From contig JAEZAF010000255.1 in NCBI GenBank assembly GCA_023430545.1, forward strand, positions 1 through 64,000: a stretch of DNA of 64,000 bases, given 5' to 3'. Of the stretch, positions 44,072-53,144 are shown piece after piece. A model generated the notes under the pieces. It was not told where the DNA came from. It made no database searches and worked only from the letters and a program-made list of their open reading frames with translations. This DNA comes from Chloroflexota bacterium (GTDB lineage Bacteria; Chloroflexota; Anaerolineae; Aggregatilineales; Phototrophicaceae). The number at the start of each line of letters is the position of its first letter. Position 1 is the stretch's first letter. The position numbers were made by a program, and so were the translations under genes.

Positions 44072-44752
44072 ATGAGCTATGCCGAAGACAGGGTATTAGT
44101 GGGGGTGATCAGCCGCAAACGTGATCTCGCTGCAGCGCTGACCCAACACTGGTACCGCATCCCTGAAGCCCACATGAAGCAGGGTATTCAGGCGGAATAC
44201 CTTGGCTTTTTCCTGAGCCGCGCTTTTGGCGATCAGAATGGTTCAATCCGGTATTTTGCACGCATCACCGGTTATGAGCTTCATTACCGGCGTCTTTTAC
44301 TGCCGGACGAGCCGCATCATCGCAACGCCGATCAACTGTATTATAAAGTGGTGTTTGACAGCCTCATCGAAAAGCACCCGCCGATTGTTAACAATACGAA
44401 GCGCACCGTTACCTTTATTTATACAACATGGGATCGCTTCAGCCATGCACGTGTAATCGGGGATCTTTACAGCCGGTCGGAGGCATTTGTTGATCGTATC
44501 GAACATGGCTTGAAAAATCATCATGTTCAGGCTGCTGCGATGCCAGCTGCACTTATCGCGCAACCAGCAGTCACAGATCGTGCCCTAATTCGGACAAGTG
44601 CTCAGATGGCTGAAGCACCGATCTATCTTGCTGAAGATGCCTTAGCCACCGATGTTCTGAAAACCGCGTCTGGACGGATTCAAGCTGAGACTCCAGATGA
44701 GATCATGGCCGCAGCCTATGATGAACTGTACCGCCGTGGCACCTCACGCTGA
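44072..44752 (+). CDS. Unknown conserved-looking protein
   Basis: 226 residues with GAGGCGGT before the ATG. The first ~145 residues look like a compact alpha/beta domain: VLVGVISRKRDL, QHWYRIPE, RYFARITGYE, RTVTFIYTTWDRFSHARVIGDLY. The rest is a linker plus a short helical tail (PDEIMAAAYDELYRRG). No signal peptide, no family I can name. A 228-base gap follows. Confidence 0.65.
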   Translation: MSYAEDRVLVGVISRKRDLAAALTQHWYRIPEAHMKQGIQAEYLGFFLSRAFGDQNGSIRYFARITGYELHYRRLLLPDEPHHRNADQLYYKVVFDSLIEKHPPIVNNTKRTVTFIYTTWDRFSHARVIGDLYSRSEAFVDRIEHGLKNHHVQAAAMPAALIAQPAVTDRALIRTSAQMAEAPIYLAEDALATDVLKTASGRIQAETPDEIMAAAYDELYRRGTSR

Positions 44753-44895
44753 CTGGTTTTGCCTGTTAATCCTGAATGAGTCGATGAGTTTGAATCTGAT
44801 CTGAAGCTGTTTCGTAAGTCTTTCCGGGCTGCGCTGCTCTATGACATATGCTCAATACAGATCTGTAAGCCCGTCGAGTTGCTATATCGGATTCT

Positions 44896-44920
44896 GTCAG
44901 TCATCGTTACAATGACTGAC
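44896..44920. repeat. Perfect inverted repeat upstream of the F420 block
   Basis: GTCAGTCAT (44896-44904) and ATGACTGAC (44912-44920) flank CGTTACA. It lacks a T-run and lies 60 bases before the F420 reductase gene, so it is either an operator or a weak terminator of the preceding gene. A smaller CCGG-N5-CCGG repeat lies between it and the gene. Confidence 0.4.
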
Positions 44921-44980
44921 GTTACCGCAGGATTTCCACCGGCTTAACCGGATTATCCATAACTGAAGGCTTTTATTTCC

Positions 44981-45661
44981 ATGACTCAGGAACACGATAA
45001 CGGACCGATGCTTCTATCCATCGCCATCGTCGGCGGTACTGGTAGGGAAGGTTCCGGGCTGGCGATGCGCTGGGCGTTAAACGGCTATAAAGTCGTAATT
45101 GGTTCCCGCGATGCCGAGCGTGCGGCGCAGAAAGCGGTTGAACTCAACCAGCAGATTGAGGGTGATTACCTCACTGGGACGGATAATGAAACTGCCGTGC
45201 GAAGCGCGGACATCGTGGTTATCTCGGTCCCGTATGATGCGCATCAGTCTACGCTCACACAGTTGAAGGACGCGCTGGCTGGTAAGATCGTGGTTGATGT
45301 GACGGTGCCACTGATCCCACCGGATATTCGCTCGGTTTATATCCCTGAAGGGAAGTCTGCCGCGCTTGAGGCGCAGTCCTATCTTGGTGAGAGCGTCCGG
45401 CTGGTTTCCGCCTTCCAGAACGTCAGCTCGGCAAAGCTTAAAAACATACATGGCGAAATCGACTGTGATGTGCTGGTATGTGGTGATGACGTCGATGCCA
45501 AGGAACAGGTGATCCATCTGGTGGAAGCTGCTGGGATGCGTGGCCTTGATGCTGGCCCACTGGTGAATGCTTCGGCCGCTGAGTCGCTGACGCCTGTGCT
45601 GACCTATATCAACAAGCGCTATGGTGTCAAAGGTGCGGGAATTCGGATCACAGGATTTTAG
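44981..45661 (+). CDS. npdG: NADPH-dependent F420 reductase
   Basis: 226 residues. LLSIAIVGGTGREGSGLAMRW is the NADP-binding Rossmann start of F420H2:NADP oxidoreductases; NGYKVVIGSRDAERA and VVISVPYDAHQ follow. It moves hydride between NADPH and F420. It is first in the plus-strand F420 block and its stop is three bases before cofE, which supports the call. ATG at 44981; a Met ten codons on is also possible. Confidence 0.88.
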   Translation: MTQEHDNGPMLLSIAIVGGTGREGSGLAMRWALNGYKVVIGSRDAERAAQKAVELNQQIEGDYLTGTDNETAVRSADIVVISVPYDAHQSTLTQLKDALAGKIVVDVTVPLIPPDIRSVYIPEGKSAALEAQSYLGESVRLVSAFQNVSSAKLKNIHGEIDCDVLVCGDDVDAKEQVIHLVEAAGMRGLDAGPLVNASAAESLTPVLTYINKRYGVKGAGIRITGF

Positions 45662-45664
45662 TCT

Positions 45665-46447
45665 GTGGCTCAGGAATCCTCATCTTTTGTACAGCCGGTG
45701 ACCATTCTTTCGCTTACCGGCATTCCATTGATTCAACCGGGTGATGATCTGCCCGGGGTTATTTTGAAGGCACTGGAGCGGATGCAGTGTCCCTTAGTGA
45801 ATGGTGATGTGCTGGTCGTCACTTCCAAGATTGTCTCAAAGGCTGAAGGGCGCTTTTTCGATCTGCGTGATGTCGTCCCTAGTGCCGAAGCGGAATCCCT
45901 TGCTGAGGAAACTGAAAAGGATCCACGCTTGGTTGAACTGGTCCTACAGGAAAGTGCGGACATCTCGCGTAAAGGCCATCGGGTGCTGATTACACGGCAC
46001 CGACTGGGCTTTGTAAGCGCTAATGCTGGCATCGATCAGAGTAATGTCGATGAGGGCGGTGAGCGTGTGCTGCTGCTGCCAGTTGATCCTGACCACAGCG
46101 CGGATGTGATTCGTCAGGCGTTGTTTACTGCGACTGGTGTTGAGGTCGGGATAGTGATCAGCGATACCCATGGGCGTCCATTTCGCATGGGGAATGTCGG
46201 CGTGGCGGTCGGCGTGGCTGGTATCCCCTCGATACTCGATCTGCGAGGTGAAACAGACCTGTTTGGCCGCGTGCTGAGAATAACCACCCAGGGCTATGCC
46301 GATCTGGTGGCCTCTGCCGCGCATTTGGTCTGCGGTGAAGGTGACGAAGGGCTGCCGGTGACACTCGTGCGCGGGCTTCGCTATCCCGCAGCGATGGGTA
46401 CTGCATCTGAACTGAACCGTCCGCCGGAACTTGACCTTTACCGATAG
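45665..46447 (+). CDS. cofE: Coenzyme F420-0:L-glutamate ligase
   Basis: 260 residues, CofE/FbiB N-domain fold. Key parts: PLVNGDVLVVTSKIVSKAEGR, SADISRKGHRVLITRHRLGF (GTP/glutamate region), VISDTHGRPFRMGNVGVAVG, and GEGDEGLPVTLVRG. It adds gamma-linked glutamates to F420-0 using GTP. Start is GTG at 45665. In actinobacteria this domain is fused to a nitroreductase domain in FbiB; here the partner is a separate gene 29 bases downstream. Confidence 0.9.
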   Translation: MAQESSSFVQPVTILSLTGIPLIQPGDDLPGVILKALERMQCPLVNGDVLVVTSKIVSKAEGRFFDLRDVVPSAEAESLAEETEKDPRLVELVLQESADISRKGHRVLITRHRLGFVSANAGIDQSNVDEGGERVLLLPVDPDHSADVIRQALFTATGVEVGIVISDTHGRPFRMGNVGVAVGVAGIPSILDLRGETDLFGRVLRITTQGYADLVASAAHLVCGEGDEGLPVTLVRGLRYPAAMGTASELNRPPELDLYR

Positions 46448-46476
46448 TTCATCCAATGACTAAATGAGAGTGAAGT

Positions 46477-47082
46477 GTGGCTGAACTGTCCCTGATGGAG
46501 ATGATTATCGGGCGTCGTTCGTTGCGGCGCTATCACCCTGATCCTGTTCCGCATGAAGTCATCGAACAACTGCTGACGGCTGCAATCTGGGCACCCTCTG
46601 CACATAACCGGCAACCGTGGCGTTTTGCGGTCCTGACATCTGTTGAGCAGAAAGAACAACTGGCCCTCCGAATGGGGCAGCAGCTTCGCGCAGACCTTAC
46701 AGCGGATCAGGTACCTGTATCAGTGATTGAGGCTGATGTTGATCGCTCCTATCAGCGCATCACCAGTGCGCCGGTTGTTATCGTGCTTTGCATGTCGATG
46801 GCCGATATGGATGTATATCCGGATGAGAAGCGGCAGTCGCGGGAAGTCGTCATGGCGGTGCAGAGCACTGCCATGGCTGGTCAGAACATGCTGCTGATGG
46901 CGGCCTCGCTAGGCCTTGGAGCCTGCTGGATGTGTGCGCCTTTGTTTTGTCCTGATGTTGTTCGCGAAGCGCTTGAGTTACCCCCCGACTGGCAACCTCA
47001 GGCGTTGATCACAGTGGGTTACCCTGCACAGGAACGCGAACGTGACCGGAACCCACTCGAAAAGAATGTGATATGGAAATAG
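46477..47082 (+). CDS. Stand-alone nitroreductase-family dehydro-F420 reductase (FbiB C-domain type)
   Basis: 201 residues, nitroreductase fold with FMN site motifs MIIGRRSLRRYHPD, WAPSAHNRQPWRFAVL, and AGQNMLLMAASLGLGACWMC. The family matches the C-terminal domain of FbiB, which reduces the dehydro form of F420-0 with FMNH2. Stand-alone versions have been reported from Thermomicrobia, so the call fits a Chloroflexota host. Start is GTG at 46477. It overlaps cofD by ten bases. Confidence 0.82.
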   Translation: MAELSLMEMIIGRRSLRRYHPDPVPHEVIEQLLTAAIWAPSAHNRQPWRFAVLTSVEQKEQLALRMGQQLRADLTADQVPVSVIEADVDRSYQRITSAPVVIVLCMSMADMDVYPDEKRQSREVVMAVQSTAMAGQNMLLMAASLGLGACWMCAPLFCPDVVREALELPPDWQPQALITVGYPAQERERDRNPLEKNVIWK

Positions 47083-48044
47083 AGAACGCTGTGCCGAAAG
47101 TCGTGGTGCTGGTCGGTGGTGTAGGCGGTGCGAAGCTGGCTTATGGCCTTTCCCGTATTCTCCCGCCGGATCATCTGACGGTGATCGTCAATGTCGCGGA
47201 TGATTTCTGGCATTATGGCTTACGTGTGTGTCCGGATCTGGACACGATCATGTACACACTGTCAGAGCGCGTGGACCCGGTCAACGGCTGGGGTATTGCC
47301 GGGGACACTACCGCGATGCTTGAAGCACTCCAGCGCTACGGTGAGGAAACATGGTTCGGTCTGAAGGATCAGGACCTTGCAACCCATCTGCTGCGGACTC
47401 AGTGGCTGCATAAGGGAATGCGCCTGACAGAGATCATGCATCACCTTGCGAGCCGTTCGGGTATTGAATGCGCGTTACTTCCGGTCAGTGATGATCCGAT
47501 CATGACGATTGTCCATACAGAAGAACATGGCGCACTTGAATTTCAGGAATATTTCGTCCGATATCGCTGGCAGCCTCGTGTAAAGTCGCTGGAGTATCGC
47601 GGTGCAGCGGATGCTAAGCTCACCTCCGAAGTGCAGCAGGCACTGGTGGATGCTGACCTCATCCTGTTGGGGCCGTCGAATCCCTGGCTGTCAATCGGTC
47701 CGATGCTTGCGATCCCGGGCATGACCGACACCCTACGATCGCGACAGATCCCGCGTGTTGCGCTGACGCCGATTGTCGGTGGAAAAGCGGTCAAGGGACC
47801 GGCAGCCAAGATCATGGGCGAAATGGGGCTGGAAGTCTCACCACAGTCGGTTATCGACTATTATGGTGATCTGCTCAATGGCTTTATCGCGGATGTGCGC
47901 GATGAGGATGATGAGCAGGAGATCCCCCCGAATTTCCAATCTGCCATCTATCTGGTGAAGAGTTTTGATACAATGATGGGAGATGCACAAAGTAAAATAA
48001 ACCTTGCCCAAAAGATTTTAGAAACTCTACAAGGATGGAAGTGA
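47073..48044 (+). CDS. cofD: 2-phospho-L-lactate transferase (CofD/FbiA)
   Basis: 323 residues. VVVLVGGVGGAKLAYGLSRIL starts the family's Rossmann fold. NVADDFWHYGLRVCPDLDT (metal and substrate site), GDTTAMLEAL, LLGPSNPWLSIGP and PIVGGKAVKGPA follow. It joins the phospholactyl or phosphoenolpyruvyl group to Fo to make (dehydro-)F420-0. ATG at 47073 overlaps the nitroreductase end; a GTG at 47091 is a weaker choice. Its stop shares a base with cofC. Confidence 0.92.
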   Translation: MEIENAVPKVVVLVGGVGGAKLAYGLSRILPPDHLTVIVNVADDFWHYGLRVCPDLDTIMYTLSERVDPVNGWGIAGDTTAMLEALQRYGEETWFGLKDQDLATHLLRTQWLHKGMRLTEIMHHLASRSGIECALLPVSDDPIMTIVHTEEHGALEFQEYFVRYRWQPRVKSLEYRGAADAKLTSEVQQALVDADLILLGPSNPWLSIGPMLAIPGMTDTLRSRQIPRVALTPIVGGKAVKGPAAKIMGEMGLEVSPQSVIDYYGDLLNGFIADVRDEDDEQEIPPNFQSAIYLVKSFDTMMGDAQSKINLAQKILETLQGWK

Positions 48045-48718
48045 TGACAACATGGGTGGTGATTCCCGTCAAGCCGCTGCGCCTAGCGAAAAGTCGGCTG
48101 GCGAAAATCCTCACACCTGATGAAAGGCAGCAGCTTGCAGAAACGATGCTGCGTCATGTGCTGAAGACAGTCAACGAAGTGCCACAGGTCGCCGGTACGC
48201 TGGTGATCAGCCGCGATAACCGTGCCCTGGCGATTGCCCGCGAATACAAGGTTCGAACGGTTCAGGAGAGTGGAACACCGGAACTCAATCACGCACTGCT
48301 GCGTGCCACGAAGATTATTGAGAGCTGGCGCAGTGATTCGATTCTGATTCTGCCAGCGGACCTACCGCTGATTAACCGCGAAGACATCAGCAATATCATT
48401 ACGCTGGGCAAGCGATCTTTCCCCAGTGTGGTGATTGCCACGGATCGTGTTCAGGATGGTACTAACGCGCTGTTTGTACGTCCACCCGGTTGTATTAATT
48501 ATGCCTATGGCCCGGGGAGTTTCGAGCGTCATATTGCCTTTGCCAGAGAAGCAAACGCTAACGTTGAACACTATCAGTCCGAACGCCTTCAGTTCGACAT
48601 TGATGTGCCAGACGATCTTGCGAAATATTATCAGCTTACTCAGGCGATACCACCGGCTGTGGCTGGCACCTCTCCGGATGCGCAGGACAATGTGCTGCCT
48701 CAACTAGACTGGCTGTAA
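48044..48718 (+). CDS. cofC: 2-phospho-L-lactate/PEP guanylyltransferase (CofC/FbiD)
   Basis: 224 residues, nucleotidyltransferase fold: VVIPVKPLRLAKSRLAKIL, LVISRDNRALA, ILPADLPLI, RVQDGTNALFVRPPG and FDIDVPDDLAKY. It activates phospholactate or PEP with GTP for CofD. The frame has an ATG at 48035, but AAGGATGGAAG fits the ATG at 48044, which overlaps the cofD TGA. The PEP versus phospholactate preference cannot be told from this reading. Confidence 0.9.
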   Translation: MTTWVVIPVKPLRLAKSRLAKILTPDERQQLAETMLRHVLKTVNEVPQVAGTLVISRDNRALAIAREYKVRTVQESGTPELNHALLRATKIIESWRSDSILILPADLPLINREDISNIITLGKRSFPSVVIATDRVQDGTNALFVRPPGCINYAYGPGSFERHIAFAREANANVEHYQSERLQFDIDVPDDLAKYYQLTQAIPPAVAGTSPDAQDNVLPQLDWL

Positions 48719-48727
48719 TCCTGTTCT

Positions 48728-49774
48728 ATGGTTGATAGTTACGGACTTTATCTACAGGATCATTATTCCCTCCGAGATTCGATCCGCTACGTCCAGTATG
48801 CAGAGCTGCGAGGCTTTGACAGCGTCTGGCAGGCGGAGACTCGTCTGGTGCGTGATGCGACGATTGCGATGGCGGCGTATGCGGCCACTACACTGCGTAT
48901 CAAAATTGGCTCCGGCGTGATGACCCACTGGACACGGAATACCGCCGCACTCGCAGCAACCTTTCTGACGCTGGATGACCTTGCCCCTGATCGCATCCTG
49001 TGTGGTCTGGGGAGCTGGTGGGAACCACTGGCTCACAAGACCGGTGTGGTGCGCTCCAAGCCGTTGCTGGCAATGCGTGAAGTAGTGACGGCGCTTAAAG
49101 CCCTGTTGACTCTTCAGCGTGTGACCTATCGTGGTGAGTTCGTGCAGCTTGACGATATTGTGCTGGATGTGGTGTATGGACGACGTGAACCGCGCAATGT
49201 GCCAATCTATCTGGGGGCGACGGGTGCGAGTATGGCCGCCCTTGCCGGAGAAATTGCCAATGGGGTTCTGCTGAATCTGATGGTCTCGCCAGAACACAAC
49301 GCAGCCGTGATGGAAGAGCTTCAGCGCGGCCTCCGGCAGTCTGGAAGGCCGCTTGATCAGGTGGCGCGGCCACAGCTTATCGTCTGCTCGGTGGATCGCA
49401 ATCGGGCGCTTGCCCTTAACCGTGCGCGGCGGCTGGTGACGCTTTACCTGGTACAGCAGCCCCGACTGATGCTTGCCAGCGGAGTCCGTCAGGAGCTGAT
49501 TGACGAAGTGTCACAGGTGCTGGCATGGGAACCTGAAGAATACCAGATCGAGCAGGCGATGCGCTTGGTTCCAGATGATGTTGTGCAGTTAGTTACGGCT
49601 TCCGGTACACCAAAGGAAGTCCGGGCGAAAGTTGGGGAATACTTCGCATCTGGCATTACGTCGGCTGTGCTTTATCCACTGGGCGAAGATGTCCGCTATG
49701 TGATCGATGTCTTTGCAGACAGCAGTGCGGACACCTCCACCGATACTGTCCCTGTCTCCATCACCAATCCATGA
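48728..49774 (+). CDS. LLM-class F420-dependent oxidoreductase
   Basis: 348 residues, luciferase-like TIM barrel. The front end GLYLQDHYSLRDSIRYVQYAE, GFDSVWQAETRLVRDA, RIKIGSGVMTHWTRNTA and RILCGLGSWWEPLAHKTGV match F420-dependent members (methylene-tetrahydromethanopterin reductase-like). It probably uses F420H2 made by the neighbours. Substrate unknown. Its stop overlaps the next start (ATGATG). Confidence 0.87.
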   Translation: MVDSYGLYLQDHYSLRDSIRYVQYAELRGFDSVWQAETRLVRDATIAMAAYAATTLRIKIGSGVMTHWTRNTAALAATFLTLDDLAPDRILCGLGSWWEPLAHKTGVVRSKPLLAMREVVTALKALLTLQRVTYRGEFVQLDDIVLDVVYGRREPRNVPIYLGATGASMAALAGEIANGVLLNLMVSPEHNAAVMEELQRGLRQSGRPLDQVARPQLIVCSVDRNRALALNRARRLVTLYLVQQPRLMLASGVRQELIDEVSQVLAWEPEEYQIEQAMRLVPDDVVQLVTASGTPKEVRAKVGEYFASGITSAVLYPLGEDVRYVIDVFADSSADTSTDTVPVSITNP

Positions 49775-52290
49775 TGCAGGAAAGTCCAGCCATTCTGCAT
49801 CGTTTGCACATCCCATTTCTGGGGTTGTTGTGTGTGTTAACACTTGTCATTTATGCATTGACCTCTGTACAGACGGGAGATGGTTCCCCTCTGATGCCAG
49901 TGGATGATGCCTATATTCACTTCCAGTATGCCCGTCAGATTGCCCGTGGTGAACTCTATCAGTACAACCCCGGTCAGCCCTCGACCTCAGGGGCGACCAG
50001 TCTGCTGTATCCCTATCTCCTCGCTATAGGGTCACTGCTGGGATTGCAGGATCTCCAGTTAGGGTGGTGGGCGCTTACGATTGGCTGTGCGGGGCTGTTC
50101 GGCAGCGCGCTGGCGGTTACCCGTATCAGCCGTTTCGCTGGTTTGTCCGCAGATGCTGCCATGCTGATGGGAGCAGCCTTCATCCTGAATGGGGCGATCA
50201 CATGGCATGCCTACAGCGGGATGGAAACCATGCTGATTATCTGCCTGTTGCTGTGGACGCTGTGGGGCTATCTGAGCGGTCAGCTCGCTGTATTTGTCGC
50301 TGCTGCGTCACTGCTGACGATCACCCGGCCAGAAGGCAGCATCGCGGCAGTAATTGCAGTGATTATCTATCTGGTGGAGCTTTATCAGCGCCAGGATCTG
50401 CGCGAACGGCGTTGGTTTGAGCGTCGTCATCTTTGGCTCCTTCTGCCGATTCTTCTGACCGGATTGCAGCCGCTGCTCAACAGGATCTTTACTGGCAGCT
50501 TTTCGCCCACAGGCAATCAGGCGAAATCACTGCTCGGCATGATCCCGTTTGAATGGGGTGAAGTCCTTCGGCGGATTGCGGAGAACATCACCCGCACCCT
50601 GACCGAATTGGTGACCGGTCTTGGGGAGTTCGGGGTGCCGTATCTCTTACCTGGTCTCGTACTGATTGCGCTGTTGGGTGTCATGGTCTGGGCGGTCCGA
50701 AATCGGCGGTTGACCTTCCTCTTTTTGATTCTGCTGTGGATGGCAGCCCTGATTGGGGCAATTTCCACACTCGATACCGCCTTGTGGCATTTCAAGCGCT
50801 ATCAGATGCCGCTGATTGCACTGATCATGGCGCTATCACCCTTCGGTTTGACACTGGTTCAGGAACGATTTCGGCAGCGTTTGTCACTGGGGCTGGTAGG
50901 ACTGCTGGCTGCTTTTGGGATCTGGTCGATGGTGCAGTTTGTCGGCTATTATGCGATGAATACCCGCGGTGTTGCTTCACAGCCGCTTGCGATGGCTCGC
51001 TGGTTGGCTGAGAATACACCGCCAGATGCAGTGGTCGCGGTGCATGATGTCGGTATGATGCGTTATCTTGGGAACCGCACAACAATTGATATGGTAGGTC
51101 TCACGACAGCCGGTGCTGCGGACTGGTGGCGTAATGGGCCGGGGGCAGTCGGTGAATATCTGACGACTGTGGAGCCGCGCCCTGATTATGTGGCAGCCTA
51201 TAATGATGCACGCGGCCTGAGTTATCCCGCGCAGACCTCGGTCTATGGTGATCTGCTTGAGGGTTTTGAGGCGGATTATGATCCGCGTTTCAATGTCGCA
51301 TTGGGTGGGCCGTTTCAGGGGATTTATCAGCCGACATGGGTCGGCGTAGAAGCAGCGATGCAGGTGCAGTCCCCGTTAATGCGCGAATACGTGACGGCAC
51401 TTCAGGATCAGGTACTTGTCAATCAGATTGATGTCGCGAATCTGGAGTCGGAACAGCGGCACCGATACCAATGGCAAAACCAGTCGCATGTAGCTGGCTT
51501 TGCCACTGAGTTCTACCAGCAGCAGACACTGTCCTGCGCTGATGCATCCACCTGTATCGTGACTGATGGCGGGCGGCGTCTGAATGGTGAGGAACGCTTC
51601 TCTGTGGAGGTTCAGGTAGGACAGGACGCGCTGTTGATCACACGTGTACATCCACTGGAGGCTGGTACGCTGCGGATTCATATCAATGATCAGCTTGTCG
51701 CCGAAAGATGGATTCCGTCGATCCCCGGCCAGTGGCTGGAAGTACCAACCCTGATTACATCCGATCTGATTACCTCCGACACGCTGGAGATCCGCGTTGT
51801 GCCCGATGGTTTTGTGTATATGCCCTACATGCACTGGATCTATCAGGGTCGTTATGTAGCATCTGAACCTACTGCCGTGACCAATGTCTCATTTCAGGAA
51901 GGTGCAATCCGGTTGGCGTTTGATTACACTTATCTTTCAGATGAACGGCGTCTGGATGGCACTTTAAGCTGGCAGGTTGCTGGTGCACATAACGACGCGC
52001 TGCTTTTCATTCATGTGTATGATGATCCAGCTCATCCTCCGGTCACACAAATGGATATACGCATGGGACAGGGTGGACTGATTCTTCAGAATGCGCTGCC
52101 GGGTTCGTATCAGGATGGCTTCAGCCTGAACCTTGAGGCGCTTCCAGCCGGGGAATATACCCTTGCGATTGGAATGTATGATCCTGTTAGTGGTCAGCGG
52201 TTGCAGGCTGAGGCAACCGAATTTACCATTGATGAATCCGCACAACGCGTGATGATTGGTCAGATTGAGGTGTCAGCCGATGCACGATGA
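49771..52290 (+). CDS. GT-C-type membrane protein with large extracytoplasmic C-terminal domain
   Basis: 839 residues. About eleven membrane helices lie in the first 400. The loop motif VDDAYIHFQYARQIARGE followed by YNPGQPSTSGATSLLYP is the acidic site of GT-C glycosyltransferases acting on polyprenyl-linked sugars. Residues about 400-839 are soluble, beta-rich and outside the membrane (LAENTPPDAVVAVHDVGMM, later two beta modules). It probably transfers a sugar to a surface glycan or protein. It sits between the F420 and purine blocks and overlaps xdhC by eleven bases. Confidence 0.8.
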   Translation: MMQESPAILHRLHIPFLGLLCVLTLVIYALTSVQTGDGSPLMPVDDAYIHFQYARQIARGELYQYNPGQPSTSGATSLLYPYLLAIGSLLGLQDLQLGWWALTIGCAGLFGSALAVTRISRFAGLSADAAMLMGAAFILNGAITWHAYSGMETMLIICLLLWTLWGYLSGQLAVFVAAASLLTITRPEGSIAAVIAVIIYLVELYQRQDLRERRWFERRHLWLLLPILLTGLQPLLNRIFTGSFSPTGNQAKSLLGMIPFEWGEVLRRIAENITRTLTELVTGLGEFGVPYLLPGLVLIALLGVMVWAVRNRRLTFLFLILLWMAALIGAISTLDTALWHFKRYQMPLIALIMALSPFGLTLVQERFRQRLSLGLVGLLAAFGIWSMVQFVGYYAMNTRGVASQPLAMARWLAENTPPDAVVAVHDVGMMRYLGNRTTIDMVGLTTAGAADWWRNGPGAVGEYLTTVEPRPDYVAAYNDARGLSYPAQTSVYGDLLEGFEADYDPRFNVALGGPFQGIYQPTWVGVEAAMQVQSPLMREYVTALQDQVLVNQIDVANLESEQRHRYQWQNQSHVAGFATEFYQQQTLSCADASTCIVTDGGRRLNGEERFSVEVQVGQDALLITRVHPLEAGTLRIHINDQLVAERWIPSIPGQWLEVPTLITSDLITSDTLEIRVVPDGFVYMPYMHWIYQGRYVASEPTAVTNVSFQEGAIRLAFDYTYLSDERRLDGTLSWQVAGAHNDALLFIHVYDDPAHPPVTQMDIRMGQGGLILQNALPGSYQDGFSLNLEALPAGEYTLAIGMYDPVSGQRLQAEATEFTIDESAQRVMIGQIEVSADAR

Positions 52291-53119
52291 CCATAAACGG
52301 GTCTTTGACGCCATTCTTGCCGCCCAGAATCAGGGTGTGCCTGTCGCACTGGCGACGGTGATTTCTACACAGGGGTCTATTCCGCGTCATGCTGGCAGCA
52401 AGATGCTGGTGCAGGTTGATGGATCAGTTGTGGGGACGGTTGGCGGCGGAGCAATGGAAGCCCAGGTCATCCAGGAAGCACTGACCTGTCTGGTTGATGG
52501 TCAAACGCGCCTTCGCAGCTATACGCTGAATAACCTCGAAGATGGTGATCCCGGCATCTGCGGAGGCACGGCACAGATTTTTATTGAGCCCATCAACATT
52601 GCGCCAAAACTGCTGGTGATCGGGGCTGGACATGTGGGCAAATCGCTTGCAGAACTTGGCCTCTGGATGGAATATCGCGTGCTTCTGTGCGATGACCGTG
52701 CCGACCTGTGTAATCCCGAGGTGGTCCCTGATCTGTCGGAATATATTGTCTGTAAACCGAGTGAAGTAACTCAGCATGTGGACATCGATGCCTCGACCTA
52801 TATCGCCTGTGTGACACGCGGACTTCCAGTCGATCTCGCACTGATCCCATCATTGTTGAAGACACCCGCCCCGTATATCGGCCTGATTGGTAGTATGCGG
52901 CGCTGGAAGATTACGGAGAAGGCGCTGCGTGAGGAATACGGTCTGGATGATCAGGCACTTGCCCGTATTCGAGCGCCGATTGGCCTTGAGTTAAGATCAG
53001 AGACACCGAAGGAAATCGCGCTTAGCATCCTTGCCGAAATCACTATGCTGCGGCGGGGTGGTACCGCGATCCCACTGAGCCAGCATAGTGATCAGGTGGA
53101 AAGTGAATCATCAGGTTGA
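52280..53119 (+). CDS. xdhC: XdhC/CoxF-family molybdenum cofactor maturation protein
   Basis: 279 residues. N-terminal XdhC domain: ALATVISTQGSIPRHAGSKM, GTVGGGAMEAQVI, DPGICGGTAQIFIEP. C-terminal Rossmann-like part: LLVIGAGHVGKSLAELG and YIGLIGSMRRW. It protects and delivers sulfurated Mo cofactor to xanthine-dehydrogenase-type enzymes. ATG at 52280 (GAGGTG upstream) chosen over the longer frame from 52256. It fits the Mo-hydroxylase genes downstream. Confidence 0.9.
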   Translation: MHDDHKRVFDAILAAQNQGVPVALATVISTQGSIPRHAGSKMLVQVDGSVVGTVGGGAMEAQVIQEALTCLVDGQTRLRSYTLNNLEDGDPGICGGTAQIFIEPINIAPKLLVIGAGHVGKSLAELGLWMEYRVLLCDDRADLCNPEVVPDLSEYIVCKPSEVTQHVDIDASTYIACVTRGLPVDLALIPSLLKTPAPYIGLIGSMRRWKITEKALREEYGLDDQALARIRAPIGLELRSETPKEIALSILAEITMLRRGGTAIPLSQHSDQVESESSG

Positions 53120-53144
53120 GCGAACTATAAGTTAAGGGTTCTTT

